A DNA stretch of 64,000 nt from Holophagales bacterium (GCA_016716705.1 JADJVF010000017.1:1-64000), one strand, 5' to 3'. Shown: positions 55,061-63,798, numbered from the stretch's first letter. Notes: a model not told the origin generated them from the letters alone. Made by a program: numbers and translations.

Positions 55061-55954
55061 ATGTCTTTCCAAGGCTCCCTCAAAGAACTCCCCCTCGCCG
55101 ACATCGTGCAGCTCGTCGCTGTATCGGGGAAGACCGGGATGTTTGCCCTGAGCCGCGGCGCAGAACAGGGCGCCGTCTACATCCAGAACGGTCAGATCAC
55201 GCACGCGAAAGTGAACGACATCGAGGGTGAGGACGCCATCTACGCCCTCGCGCTCTGGAATGAAGGCCAGTTCCAGTTCTCCGCCGGCATCGAGCCTGAC
55301 GGCCGGACGATCACCCGCTCGAACACGAACCTCCTCATGGAGGCGGCGCGGCGGAGCGACGAGTGGAAGATCCTCTCGAGGAAGATCCCCTCGACAGAAT
55401 CCGTTCCCCAGCTCGTCTGCCGGGAAGGGCTCAGCGAGCCGGTGACCCTCACGCCGATGGAGTGGCTCGTCGTCACGGGAATCGACGGTTTCAAGTCCAT
55501 CGAGGAGATCGCCCGGGCGGCTCGTATTTCGGCCTTCGACGTCGCCAAGACGCTCTATGGCCTCATCACCGCAGACCTCGTGGGGATCCGATCGAAGGCC
55601 GACGCCCGGGCGGCGTCCGCTCCTGCGCCTCCGGCCGCAGCGCCCGCCCCGTCGCCCGCCGGTCCCGTGGTCACGACGCACAGCGGCGTCTTCAACGCGG
55701 TGACTCGTGGCGACGAGCGCCGGAGCCTCCAGATCCTCTGCACGAAGGTGAAGCAGGAGGCCGAGAGCGCCGCTCTCGCCCCGGGAGACCCCGCGATCGA
55801 CCGGCTCTACCGCGCCGCCCTCGGCGAAGTCGACAAGGGACGCGGCCTCGACGTCGTGAGGGAGCTCATCCGAAGCCTCGAGCAGACGGTCGCCGCTCTC
55901 CGCGGACGCGAGGCGAGCCTCGCCTTCCGCGAGAAGATGGCCCCCCTGCTCTGA
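55061..55954 (+). CDS. DUF4388 (PatA-type) protein
   Basis: 297 residues. SFQGSLKELPLADIVQLVAV followed by GKTGMFALSRGAEQGAVYIQ and GQITHAKVNDIEGEDAIYAL is the DUF4388 fold seen in PatA-like regulators of gliding, adhesion and development. Residues about 120-175 resemble a winged-helix (LTPMEWLVVTGIDGFKSIEE). A Pro/Ala linker and a C-terminal helical region (LYRAALGEVDKGRGLDVVRE) follow. A signalling adaptor is likely. It begins 49 bases after ruvC and ends before a strong hairpin. Confidence 0.83.
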   Translation: MSFQGSLKELPLADIVQLVAVSGKTGMFALSRGAEQGAVYIQNGQITHAKVNDIEGEDAIYALALWNEGQFQFSAGIEPDGRTITRSNTNLLMEAARRSDEWKILSRKIPSTESVPQLVCREGLSEPVTLTPMEWLVVTGIDGFKSIEEIARAARISAFDVAKTLYGLITADLVGIRSKADARAASAPAPPAAAPAPSPAGPVVTTHSGVFNAVTRGDERRSLQILCTKVKQEAESAALAPGDPAIDRLYRAALGEVDKGRGLDVVRELIRSLEQTVAALRGREASLAFREKMAPLL

Positions 55955-55961
55955 AGTGTTG

Positions 55962-55989
55962 GTGGGAAACCCGAGGCCGGGTTTCCCAC
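55962..55989 (+). terminator. Hairpin after the DUF4388 gene
   Basis: A 12-base-pair stem (55962-55973 with 55978-55989) and four-base loop begin seven bases after the stop. It shares the GGGAAACCCG core with the hairpin at 41056. Confidence 0.65.
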
Positions 55990-56358
55990 GCCCTTCCGCG
56001 CCCCGGAGATCGGCCAGGAATCCCTTCCCGCCGCGCCCTCTCCTGTCGTGGCGCTCGGCCGGGTTGCCGGACCCTTCCGCGCCCGCCGGGCGCGAATCAA
56101 CGCCTGCGCTGCTTTTTCCTCTATCACGGAACCGCGGGAGTCGGCATTCCCGTTTCCAGACGCCTCGGGGGCTGGCGACAGGACGACGGCCCCCCCCCAG
56201 GTTCCTAATGACGACCGGGATGGTCAATTGACTTTGCCGGGAAATCCCGTGCTGCTAGACTCTTGACAACTGATCCGAGCCCAGGACGCGGAGCCGCATC
56301 ACCTTCCCCGGGTATGGGGGTGACTCGTCCGGTCCCCGGCTGGAAATAAGGAGACTCG
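55990..56358 (+). promoter_or_regulatory. Intergenic region with candidate promoter at 56234-56261
   Basis: Nearly 370 bases without a credible gene. TTGCCG at 56234-56239 and TAGACT at 56256-56261 are 16 bases apart and give a leader of about 90 bases to the OmpA-type gene. AAGGAG at 56349-56354 is its ribosome site. Around 56235-56252, TGCCGGGAAATCCCGTGC holds a small inverted repeat (GGGA..TCCC) inside the spacer, a possible operator. The remainder (55990-56220) shows nothing I can interpret. Confidence 0.5.
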
Positions 56359-57711
56359 ATGCGACGGATGCGGACCGGACTCCTCCTCGCGCTGGCCGTG
56401 GCACTTCTCGCGGCTTCTCCGCTGAGCGCTCAGGTGGCTCCCAGCCTCACCGGCGAGACCGGGCTCTTCGAAATCTACGACGCGCAGACGGTCCCACAGG
56501 GACGCTTCGCGTTCTCCCTCTTCTACAGCATGTACGACAGGACGGCGGCGCCCGTGCCCTATGCGGGCACGCTCGCCGACGACCCGCTGCGGTACAGCAG
56601 CGACAAGCTCGGGCTGACGCTCGCGTTCGGCCTCCTGCCGAACTGGGAGGCGTCTTTCTCCGCCGGCCAGCGGGCCTATGACGCCGATGGCCGCGCCTGG
56701 GCGGGGGTCATCGGCGGGCGGAACCAGTACGGCGCGGTCAATCACGACGAGTCCGACAAGTTGCGGATCGGGACGAAGGTCATCCTCAACCAGAAGGACC
56801 CGCTGAAGGTCGCGCTCTTCGGCGCGGTCTACATCCCGACCCAGTCGCGCAACGACGAGTACGCGCTCTCGACCTGGAGGACCGACTGGGAGTGGGGCTT
56901 CTCGGGGACCTACGGGATCTTCACCGGGCAGTTCGCCTACCTCTGGACCGCCGATGCGACCACCGACTACGACTCGTACGACGTCTCCAACGAGATGCGC
57001 TGGTCCGCGGGCCTCGGCCTGCCGCTCATCCCGGACAGGCTGAAGGGAATCGTCGAGGTCCACCGGACGATGTACGACGGCGGGACGACGCAGCCGCCCG
57101 ACTTCACGGACGCCGTTCTCGGCGCGCGCCTCGCTCTCGGGGACTACTTCGTCGCCAGCGCGGGCGTTCGCGCGAACGTCGACCGCTGGGTGAAGTACGG
57201 CAGCTCCCCGAGCAACATCGGCGGCATCCTCCAGGTCTCTTTCGCGCCGCAGCCCAAGCAGGCCGAGGCCCCGAGGGTCGTCCCGTCGCCTCACGAACCG
57301 CCCCCGGCTGAGCCGGTGCCGGCTCCGGCCCCCGTCGTACAGCCCGCTCCGGCCCCGATCGTCGAGGCGCCTCCCGCTCCGAAGCCCGAGACCTCCACCA
57401 CGGACGAGATTCTCTTCGACGCCGCCAAGAGCCGCCTGACGAACATCGCCAAGGCGATCCTCGACGGAGTGGCCCTCCGCCTGAAGAACAACCTCTCGGC
57501 GACCTGCACGATCGTCGGCTTCACCGACCCGAAGGAGAAGGGCGACCACGCCGCCCTCGGCAAGGCGCGCGCCGACGCCGCGAAGGACTACCTCGTCAAG
57601 AGGCACGGCATCGACGCGTCCCGGATCCAGGTCGACGCCAGGGGCGACGCCGAGGCCGGGGACGACGCGACGCGGAACCGTCGCGCCGTCGTCACGGTCA
57701 CCTTCCCGTAA
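56359..57711 (+). CDS. OmpA-family outer-membrane protein
   Basis: 450 residues. A signal peptide (LLLALAVALLAASPLSAQ) precedes a beta-barrel of about 280 residues with many aromatic-flanked strands (GRFAFSLFYSMYDRTAAPVP, ALFGAVYIPTQSR). A Pro/Ala linker (about 300-345) leads to the OmpA C-terminal peptidoglycan-binding domain: EILFDAAKSRLTNIAKAILD, CTIVGFTDPKEKGDHAALGK and ADAAKDYLVKRHGIDASRIQ. It likely ties the outer membrane to peptidoglycan. The final NRRAVVTVTF is standard. Strong leader and terminator make it a single-gene unit. Confidence 0.92.
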   Translation: MRRMRTGLLLALAVALLAASPLSAQVAPSLTGETGLFEIYDAQTVPQGRFAFSLFYSMYDRTAAPVPYAGTLADDPLRYSSDKLGLTLAFGLLPNWEASFSAGQRAYDADGRAWAGVIGGRNQYGAVNHDESDKLRIGTKVILNQKDPLKVALFGAVYIPTQSRNDEYALSTWRTDWEWGFSGTYGIFTGQFAYLWTADATTDYDSYDVSNEMRWSAGLGLPLIPDRLKGIVEVHRTMYDGGTTQPPDFTDAVLGARLALGDYFVASAGVRANVDRWVKYGSSPSNIGGILQVSFAPQPKQAEAPRVVPSPHEPPPAEPVPAPAPVVQPAPAPIVEAPPAPKPETSTTDEILFDAAKSRLTNIAKAILDGVALRLKNNLSATCTIVGFTDPKEKGDHAALGKARADAAKDYLVKRHGIDASRIQVDARGDAEAGDDATRNRRAVVTVTFP

Positions 57712-57739
57712 CCCCTCCCTGATCCCGGGCTTTCCCGAG

Positions 57740-57760
57740 CGGCCGGCCTTTCGCCGGCCG
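57740..57760 (+). terminator. Hairpin after the OmpA-family gene
   Basis: An eight-base-pair GC stem (57740-57747 with 57753-57760), five-base loop CTTTC, followed by TTCGCGTCTC. It lies 29 bases after the stop. Confidence 0.6.
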
Positions 57761-57796
57761 TTCGCGTCTCTGCCCGTCGCGCTAAACTGCCCTCGC

Positions 57797-58951
57797 TTGG
57801 ACAGCAGCGGCGCCTTCACGACCGGAACGAGCCCCGCACTCGGCGGGGCTTCGCATTCGCGTGCACTCGTCGTCCTCGCGACGGCCGCCGTCGTGGGACT
57901 CCTCTGGGCCGGCAAGGTCCTCTTCGTCACGCTCTTCTTCGCGGTCTTCCTCTCCTTCGCGCTCCACCCGTTCGTCGAGCTCCTCGAGAGGATCCGTGTG
58001 CCGCGGGCGCTCGCAGCCTTCGTCGTCCTCCTTCTCCTCTGCGCGCTCGTGACGTTCTTCATCGTCAACGCCCTCGACCAGGCGCAGGCCTTCTCCCGCG
58101 ACTGGCCCGCGTACGAGAGAAAGATCCAGGGCCTCACCGCGCAGGCGCGAGGCCTCTTCTCCCGGATCGAGGAAGGGACCCGGCGTCTCCTGTCCGACGG
58201 GGAACGGGCCGGCGTGCGCGCCGTCCGTCTCGAAGAGGGGATGCTCGACTCCGTCGCCCGCGTCGTCCTCCAGGTGAGGACCGTCTTCTCGCTCGTCCTC
58301 TACACCGCGGCCATTCCGATCCTCGCCTTCTTCATGCTGAAGGACAGGGACAAGTACGCCGGTGCGCTCACGCGGATCCTCCGGCGCAAGGGGGGACGGG
58401 CCGCCTCCGACTTCGCCGTCAACGTCGCCCACGTCCTCTCGGGCTACGTCCTCGGCGAGCTCTTCGTCGTCCTCATCACCGCCTGCATCACGACGGCGGG
58501 GCTCCTGATCCTCCAGGTCCCCTACAGCTACGTCCTCGGCCCCCTCGCGGGCCTCTGCGTCCTCCTTCCCTACGTCGGCGTGATCCTGTCGACGACACCC
58601 GCCCTCTTCGTGGCGTTCCTCGGGACCGACGAGCCGTTCCTCGCGCTGAAGGTCATCCTCTTCTACTCGGTCGTCCAGTTCCTGGAAGGGAACGTCCTGA
58701 CGCCGTTCATCGTCGGGAGCCGGGTGAAGCTCCACCCTCTCGCCGTCCTCGTCGCGTTCCTCTTCTGGGGAATCCTCTGGGGCCTGCCCGGCGCGATCCT
58801 CGCCGTTCCCCTGACCGCCACGGTCAAGGTCGTCGGCGAGCGGTTCGAGAGGTTCGCCCCGTGGGCCGCTCTCCTGGGGGAGAGGACGCCCGACCCGGAG
58901 CCCGAGCCCGCCGAGGAGAAGAGGGAGCCGGACGAGAAGGCCGCCGGGTAG
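57797..58951 (+). CDS. AI-2E-family (PerM-like) membrane transporter
   Basis: 384 residues from a TTG that is eight bases after TAAACT (57783-57788), a possible leaderless start. About seven membrane helices: LVVLATAAVVGLLWAGKVL-like N-terminus, ALAAFVVLLLLCALVTFFIV, then the family signature region PYSYVLGPLAGLCVLLPYVG and VVQFLEGNVLTPFIVGSRVK. GILWGLPGAILAVPLTATVK is typical. Members export autoinducer-2 or act as sodium/proton antiporters; function here is unknown. The SOS peptidase gene starts four bases after the stop. Confidence 0.9.
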   Translation: MDSSGAFTTGTSPALGGASHSRALVVLATAAVVGLLWAGKVLFVTLFFAVFLSFALHPFVELLERIRVPRALAAFVVLLLLCALVTFFIVNALDQAQAFSRDWPAYERKIQGLTAQARGLFSRIEEGTRRLLSDGERAGVRAVRLEEGMLDSVARVVLQVRTVFSLVLYTAAIPILAFFMLKDRDKYAGALTRILRRKGGRAASDFAVNVAHVLSGYVLGELFVVLITACITTAGLLILQVPYSYVLGPLAGLCVLLPYVGVILSTTPALFVAFLGTDEPFLALKVILFYSVVQFLEGNVLTPFIVGSRVKLHPLAVLVAFLFWGILWGLPGAILAVPLTATVKVVGERFERFAPWAALLGERTPDPEPEPAEEKREPDEKAAG

Positions 58952-58955
58952 CGTC

Positions 58956-59624
58956 GTGTGCGGCCGGTATGTCCAGACGAGCCCCGCCGACGCGCTGGCG
59001 ATCCGTTTCGGCGCCCGTCTTCCCGAGGGGTTTTCGTGGACACCGCGATGGAACGTCGCCCCCGGCACGCGCAGCGTGCTCGTCCGGGACGACGGCGACG
59101 GTCCCGTCCTCGCGTTTCTCACGTGGGGGCTGCGCCCCTCGTGGGCCAGGGACGAGTCGGGCGTACGGCCGATCAACGCCCGGGCCGAAGGCATCGGCGG
59201 CAAGCCGATGTTCCGCGACGCGTTGAAACGCCGCCGGGCCGTCGTCCCGGCGGACGCCTTCTACGAGTGGAAGGTCGAAGCCTCCGGGAAGACTCCCTGG
59301 CTCTTCCGGCTCGCGGGGGGCAGGCCGTTCGGCTTCGCGGGACTCTGGGAGCGCTGCGAGATCCCGGGGGCCGAGCCGCTCGAGAGCTTCGCCATCGTCA
59401 CCACGGTGGCAAACGAGGTCGTCCGGCCCGTCCACCCACGAATGCCGGTCCTTCTCGACGCGGAGGCCGAGGCGCTCTGGCGGCGGAACGGGCCGCTCTC
59501 CGCATCCGAGCTCGAGCGGTGTCTCGCGCCGATCGATGCCGGGACGATGGAAGCCTGGCCCGTCTCTACCTGGGTCAATGCCGCCTCTCACGACGGGCCC
59601 CGCTGCGTCGAGGCGGCGCGCTGA
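58956..59624 (+). CDS. yedK: SOS response-associated peptidase (HMCES/YedK)
   Basis: 222 residues. The GTG is followed by CGRYVQTS, so processing exposes the catalytic Cys2. WNVAPGTRSVLVRDDG, GVRPINARAEGIGGKP, RAVVPADAFYEWKVEAS (catalytic Glu) and VRPVHPRMPVLLD (His) are all present. The protein forms a covalent crosslink with abasic sites in single-stranded DNA, protecting them. It is encoded four bases after the AI-2E gene. Confidence 0.94.
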   Translation: MCGRYVQTSPADALAIRFGARLPEGFSWTPRWNVAPGTRSVLVRDDGDGPVLAFLTWGLRPSWARDESGVRPINARAEGIGGKPMFRDALKRRRAVVPADAFYEWKVEASGKTPWLFRLAGGRPFGFAGLWERCEIPGAEPLESFAIVTTVANEVVRPVHPRMPVLLDAEAEALWRRNGPLSASELERCLAPIDAGTMEAWPVSTWVNAASHDGPRCVEAAR

Positions 59625-59699
59625 CGGCGCCGCCGGCGTGATTCCGCCTCCCGCCGCTCCTCGCAGATCACGGTTCTTCCAATGAACCGGCCGGGCTCC

Positions 59700-59705
59700 T
59701 AGACT
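59700..59705 (+). promoter_or_regulatory. -10 element (TAGACT) eight bases before a start codon
   Basis: TAGACT ends eight bases before the ATG at 59714 with no Shine-Dalgarno between. If functional, transcription would begin at or just before the ATG, giving a leaderless message. A -35 is not clear. Confidence 0.5.
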
Positions 59706-59713
59706 GCGCCGCG

Positions 59714-60937
59714 ATGCATCCTGCCTGCCGCGACGCGTTCAACGACTCCTTCACCGAAGAGCTCTACCGGAGGCAGTCGGCGGACCTCGCCCGGCGCGCC
59801 GGGGCGGAGGCGGGCTTCCGCCTCGCCGAGACGCCCGTCTTCCTGACGCACGAGCTGGAAGAGCGCCTCGTTTCGGCAGCGCACGGCATCCTCGCGCAGA
59901 TCTCGCGACCCGAGGCCCTCGCACGGCTCAGGCGTTTCGTCCCGCGCGAGTGGGATGCCCCCGGGATGGATGCCCTCCCGTCCCTCGCGCAGGTCGACCT
60001 GGCGATCGTCACCGGCCCGGACGGCTCCCTGGCGCCGAAGCTGATCGAGCTTCAGGGCTTCCCCTCGCTCTCGGCGTTCGAGGTGATGCAGGCCGACGCC
60101 TGGAACGAAGCGCTCGAAGGAATCCCGGGGCTTCCGGCCGCCGGGTTCAGCCCCTACTTCTCGGGCCTGACCCGCAGCGGCTTCGTGGACCTCTTCCGCC
60201 GGACCGTCGTCGGCGCGCACGACCCCGAGCACGTCGTCCTCCTCGACCTCCACCCCGAGACCCAGAAGACGTATGTCGACTTCACGGCCACGGAGAAGCT
60301 CCTCGGCGTCGAGCCCGTCTGCGCGACGAAAGTCGAGAAGGAGGGCCGAAGGCTCTTCCGCCGAAAAGGCGGCCGGTGCATCCCGATCGAACGGATCTAC
60401 AACCGGGTCGTCTTCGACGAGCTGATCCGGTCGGGAGAGACTCTCCCGTTCGACTTCCGCGACGACCTCGACGTCACGTGGGCGCCGCACCCGAACTGGT
60501 TCTGGGCCTGGTCGAAGGCCGCCCTTCCCCTGCTCGACCACCCCGCCGCGCCGCGCGCACGGACGCTCTCGGAGGTCGACGTTCTCCCCGACGACCTCTC
60601 GTCGGGATGGGTCCTCAAGCCCCTCTTCTCCTTCGCGGGCGGGGGAGTGAACATCGAACCGACCCCGGAGGACGTCGCGCGGATTCCCGAATCCGAACGG
60701 GACGTCTGGTGCCTTCAGGAGAAGATCTCGTACGCGCCGTGCCTTCGTGCCGTCGACGGCGGAGGCGTCAAGGTCGAGATCCGGATGATGTTCTTCCGTC
60801 CCGAAGGGGAATCGTCCTTCACGCTGGGCCTGAACCTCTGCCGCCTCTCCCGCGGCCGGATGCTCGGGGTCGACTTCAACAAGGACTTCACCTGGGTCGG
60901 CTCCTCCGTCGCGCTCCGGCCTCCGGCCGGTTCCTGA
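59714..60937 (+). CDS. Uncharacterised ATP-grasp-like protein
   Basis: 407 residues, cytoplasmic. The second half resembles ATP-grasp ligases: GWVLKPLFSFAGGGVNIEPT is a nucleotide-binding-loop pattern, followed by VWCLQEKISYAPCLRAVDGG and GGVKVEIRMMFFRP. Before it lies KLIELQGFPSLSAFEVMQAD, with a conserved-looking ELQ/Q motif seen in circularly permuted ATP-grasp and glutathionylspermidine-synthase-like proteins. No substrate domain identified. It is likely an ATP-dependent amide or thioester ligase; reaction unknown. The start is set by a -10 eight bases upstream. The DJ-1-like gene follows 71 bases later. Confidence 0.66.
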   Translation: MHPACRDAFNDSFTEELYRRQSADLARRAGAEAGFRLAETPVFLTHELEERLVSAAHGILAQISRPEALARLRRFVPREWDAPGMDALPSLAQVDLAIVTGPDGSLAPKLIELQGFPSLSAFEVMQADAWNEALEGIPGLPAAGFSPYFSGLTRSGFVDLFRRTVVGAHDPEHVVLLDLHPETQKTYVDFTATEKLLGVEPVCATKVEKEGRRLFRRKGGRCIPIERIYNRVVFDELIRSGETLPFDFRDDLDVTWAPHPNWFWAWSKAALPLLDHPAAPRARTLSEVDVLPDDLSSGWVLKPLFSFAGGGVNIEPTPEDVARIPESERDVWCLQEKISYAPCLRAVDGGGVKVEIRMMFFRPEGESSFTLGLNLCRLSRGRMLGVDFNKDFTWVGSSVALRPPAGS

Positions 60938-61008
60938 GGAGGCGGGCAGAACCCGCTTGACAGCGGACGCCCCCGCGCGGATCGTCTCGGAAACCACGGG
61001 AGGGTCAA

Positions 61009-61569
61009 TTGCCGCAGAACCTGAAAGGCCTGAAGGTCCTGTTCCTCGTCGCCCCGAAGGGATTCCAGGACGATGAGCTCGCGAAACCGCGAAAGATCCT
61101 CGAGGCGGCGGGCGCCGAGGTCGTGGTCGCTTCGTCGGCCGGTGGCTCCGTCTCCGGTCAGAGCGGAGAGACCCTCGAAGCCCTCTCCATCGTCGAGGCA
61201 CGCCCCACCGACTTTGCCGGGGCCGTCGTCGTCGGAGGCGTCGGGGCCACCGACCTCTGGGAGAACGGCATCGCGCAGAAGTTCTTCCGGATGGCCGTGC
61301 ACGACGGCAAGCCCATCGGCGCGCTGTCCCTCGGCGTCGGGCTCCTCGCGAAGGCGGGCCTCCTCGAGGGAAAGGCAGCGACGATCTGGGTGACGGCCGA
61401 CGCCCTGCGAGCCCTGAAGGAGGGCGGCGTCCGCTACGAGAAGAAGCCCGTCGTCATCGCCGCGGGCATCGTGACGGCCGACGGCCCGGCTTCGGCCGAG
61501 AGCTTCGGCAACATCTTCGCCGAGCTCCTCGACGGGTCGCGGACACGCTCGGGGCGCGTCACGCGCTGA
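61009..61569 (+). CDS. DJ-1/PfpI-family protein lacking the nucleophile Cys
   Basis: 186 residues from a TTG. LKGLKVLFLVAPKGFQDDEL and AGAVVVGGVGATDLWENGIA fit DJ-1/PfpI proteins. At the nucleophile elbow the sequence is PIGALSLGVGLLAKAG, so Ser replaces the usual Cys (compare GALCIAP in ElbB at 40251). The ending AAGIVTADGPASAESFGNIF matches the usual GNLITSxGPxSA region. Protease, glyoxalase or deglycase activity by the classical mechanism is therefore doubtful. Downstream of the ATP-grasp-like gene and possibly cotranscribed. Confidence 0.84.
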   Translation: MPQNLKGLKVLFLVAPKGFQDDELAKPRKILEAAGAEVVVASSAGGSVSGQSGETLEALSIVEARPTDFAGAVVVGGVGATDLWENGIAQKFFRMAVHDGKPIGALSLGVGLLAKAGLLEGKAATIWVTADALRALKEGGVRYEKKPVVIAAGIVTADGPASAESFGNIFAELLDGSRTRSGRVTR

Positions 61570-61584
61570 CGGCGCTTCTCCCCT

Positions 61585-62664
61585 TCAGATCCGCGCGATC
61601 GCGGCCCCCCAGTGGAGGCCCGCGCCGAGGGCCGTGAAGCCGACGAGCTTGCCCGGGCCGATCAGGCCCTTCTCCACCGCCTCGTCGTAGACGAGGGGAA
61701 GGGTCGCGGCTGTCGTGTTCCCGTACTTCTGGATGTTGTTGAAGACCTTCGCGTCGGGAAGGCCGAGGATCTTCTGCACCGACTCGTTGATCCTCAGGTT
61801 CGCCTGGTGCATGAGCAGAAGGTCGAGCCCCTCGAGCCGGTTGCCGGTCCTTGCGAGGACTTCGCGCACCGCCTCCGGCATCAGCTGGCTCGCGAGACGG
61901 AAGACCTGCCGCCCCTCGACGATCGGGATCGTCCCGAGGTTCTCGAACATCTCCGGCGTGAAGTAGGGGCGCGACTTGCAGCCGCCGCCGGGGACGTAGA
62001 GCTTGTCCCAGTGATTGCCGTCGGTCTTCATGACGAAGCCGAGGAAGCCCCGCCCGTCGCCCGACTCGTTCGCCTCGAGGACCATCGCGCCCGCGCCGTC
62101 GCCGAAGAGGACCGCGCGGTCGCGCATCCCGGTCGCCCGCGCGTACCAGTACGGGTCGCACGGGCCGTCGGTCCGGCCGAGCATGACGTCCCACACGGAC
62201 TCCGGCCACGGCATGAGGCCCGAATGAACCTCGGCACCGACGAGGAGGACCCGGTCGTACGTTCCCGAGCGGATGAATGCGTCGGCCGTCTGCAGGCCGG
62301 AGAGGAATCCGGCGCACTGCATCCGGATGTCGAGAGCGTGGGTCGTCGACATCCCGAGCCGCGCCGCGAGGAGGCCGCCGCTTCCCGGAAAGTAGTGGTC
62401 CGGCGTCATCGTCGCGAAGATGACGAGGTCGATGTCGGCGGGCGTCAGGGACGCCTTCTCCATGGCAGCGCGGGCCGCCTGCGCCCCGATCTCGGCCGGG
62501 CCGACTCCCGGCTCGACGAACCGGCGCTCCCGGATGCCCGTCCGCGGGACGATCCACTCGTCGGTGGTGTCCATGATCCTCGAGAGCATCTCGTTCGTGA
62601 CGATCTGGGGCGGAAGGTAGCTGCCCGAGCTGCGGATGACGGTCGTTCTCTGTGTGGAGCTCAT
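61585..62664 (-). CDS. fabH: 3-oxoacyl-ACP synthase III-like ketosynthase (FabH)
   Basis: 359 residues, slightly longer than E. coli FabH (317). The catalytic triad is Cys117 (IRMQCAGFLSGLQTADAFI), His in LLMHQANLRINESVQKIL and Asn in QKYGNTTAATLPLVYDEA. DEWIVPRTGIRERRFVEPGV is the N-terminal hallmark. It condenses acetyl-CoA or another starter with malonyl-ACP, or acts as a related ketosynthase. No other fatty-acid genes adjoin. TAGACT (minus strand) at 62677-62682 is 12 bases before the ATG. Confidence 0.9.
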   Translation of the reverse strand: MSSTQRTTVIRSSGSYLPPQIVTNEMLSRIMDTTDEWIVPRTGIRERRFVEPGVGPAEIGAQAARAAMEKASLTPADIDLVIFATMTPDHYFPGSGGLLAARLGMSTTHALDIRMQCAGFLSGLQTADAFIRSGTYDRVLLVGAEVHSGLMPWPESVWDVMLGRTDGPCDPYWYARATGMRDRAVLFGDGAGAMVLEANESGDGRGFLGFVMKTDGNHWDKLYVPGGGCKSRPYFTPEMFENLGTIPIVEGRQVFRLASQLMPEAVREVLARTGNRLEGLDLLLMHQANLRINESVQKILGLPDAKVFNNIQKYGNTTAATLPLVYDEAVEKGLIGPGKLVGFTALGAGLHWGAAIARI

Positions 62665-62710
62665 GCGAGGGCGGGGAGTCTAGCCCGGCCGGTCCGGTGG
62701 CGCGAGGTCG

Positions 62711-62737
62711 GAGTCCCCGGAGTCCCCGGAGTCCCCG
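62711..62737. repeat. Three tandem copies of GAGTCCCCG
   Basis: The nine-base unit is repeated exactly at 62711, 62720 and 62729 in the 228-base gap between fabH and the CsgG-like gene. It may be slippage-prone, or a binding site. The rest of the gap shows no gene. Confidence 0.75.
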
Positions 62738-62892
62738 GGGCGGCTTCCCGCCCAGCCCGACCGCTACCCGGCATCGAGGTTCGGAGCGCGGAACGTCCTC
62801 TTCCGTGTCCGCCCGCACGGCGCCGGCCCGGCACGCAGGTTGAAGGGGGCGCCGTGCAGGCAGAGAATGACTGCCCTACGGAGGATCGATAG

Positions 62893-63798
62893 ATGAAGAA
62901 GAACCTCGCCGTGGCGCTCGGCCTCCTCGCGGCCCTCGCCTCGTCCGCCGTGGCGGCCGCAGCCAAGCCGCGCGTGGCCGTCATCGAGTTCAAGGACAAG
63001 ACGTCTCGCTACTCCTGGTACCGCGCCGGAGAGGCCGCCCAGGACATGTTCGTGACGGAGCTCGTCAAGAGCGGGAAGTACCGCGTCATCGACCGCGAGC
63101 AGCTCGCCGCGATCATGCAGGAGAAGAACCTCTCCCTCTCCGGCGAAATCGACCCGAAGACGGCGGTCAAGGCGGGCAAGCTCCTCGGGGTCGAGTACCT
63201 CGTCACCGGGGCGCTCACCGAGCTCGGCGTCGCCGACCGCGGGGCCCGGGTCCCCGGAGTGTTCGGGATGCCGTCCGTGAGCGTCGGCTCACAGAAGATG
63301 GACGCCTCGATCGACGCCCGGATGATCAACACGACGACGGGCGAGATCGTCTGGGCCGACACCGCAAAGAAGGAGACCTCCGACGCGCAGGTCTACGTCG
63401 CTGGCACCGGCGGCGGCGTCGATGACAAGAACAAGCTCGACCGCGTCCTCAGGCCCGTCGTCATCGAGCTCGCGGCATCGATGGCGAAGGCCTCGGCCCC
63501 GACCTCCGGCCTCGGCGGCGCGAGCGACGCCTCGGGCATCGCCGGCAAGGTCGCTAAGGTCGAAGGGGGCTCCGTCTTCCTGAACGTCGGCGCCGAGGCC
63601 GGCGTCAAGGAAGGCGACACGTTCGACGTCTACCGGGTCGGCAACGTCATCAAGGACCCCGACACCGGCGAGGTGCTCGGCTCCGACGAGACGAAGGTCG
63701 GCCGCGTCAAGATCACGAAGGTGATGGGCGCCCGTCTCTCGACGGCGTCGATCGTCAACGGCTCGGGCTTCAAGGCCGGAGACATGATCAAGAACTGA
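62893..63798 (+). CDS. CsgG/HfaB-family curli-assembly-like protein
   Basis: 301 residues with a signal peptide (NLAVALGLLAALASSAVAAA). KPRVAVIEFKDKTSRYSWYR, VTELVKSGKYRVIDREQLAA and GKLLGVEYLVTGALTEL are hallmarks of CsgG-like domains. There is no lipobox Cys, so it is periplasmic rather than a curli secretion pore. The C-terminal 90 residues (KVEGGSVFLNVGAEAGVKEG) form an FlgT-like beta domain. A role in envelope or flagellar/pilus assembly is possible. A T-rich terminator follows. Confidence 0.86.
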   Translation: MKKNLAVALGLLAALASSAVAAAAKPRVAVIEFKDKTSRYSWYRAGEAAQDMFVTELVKSGKYRVIDREQLAAIMQEKNLSLSGEIDPKTAVKAGKLLGVEYLVTGALTELGVADRGARVPGVFGMPSVSVGSQKMDASIDARMINTTTGEIVWADTAKKETSDAQVYVAGTGGGVDDKNKLDRVLRPVVIELAASMAKASAPTSGLGGASDASGIAGKVAKVEGGSVFLNVGAEAGVKEGDTFDVYRVGNVIKDPDTGEVLGSDETKVGRVKITKVMGARLSTASIVNGSGFKAGDMIKN

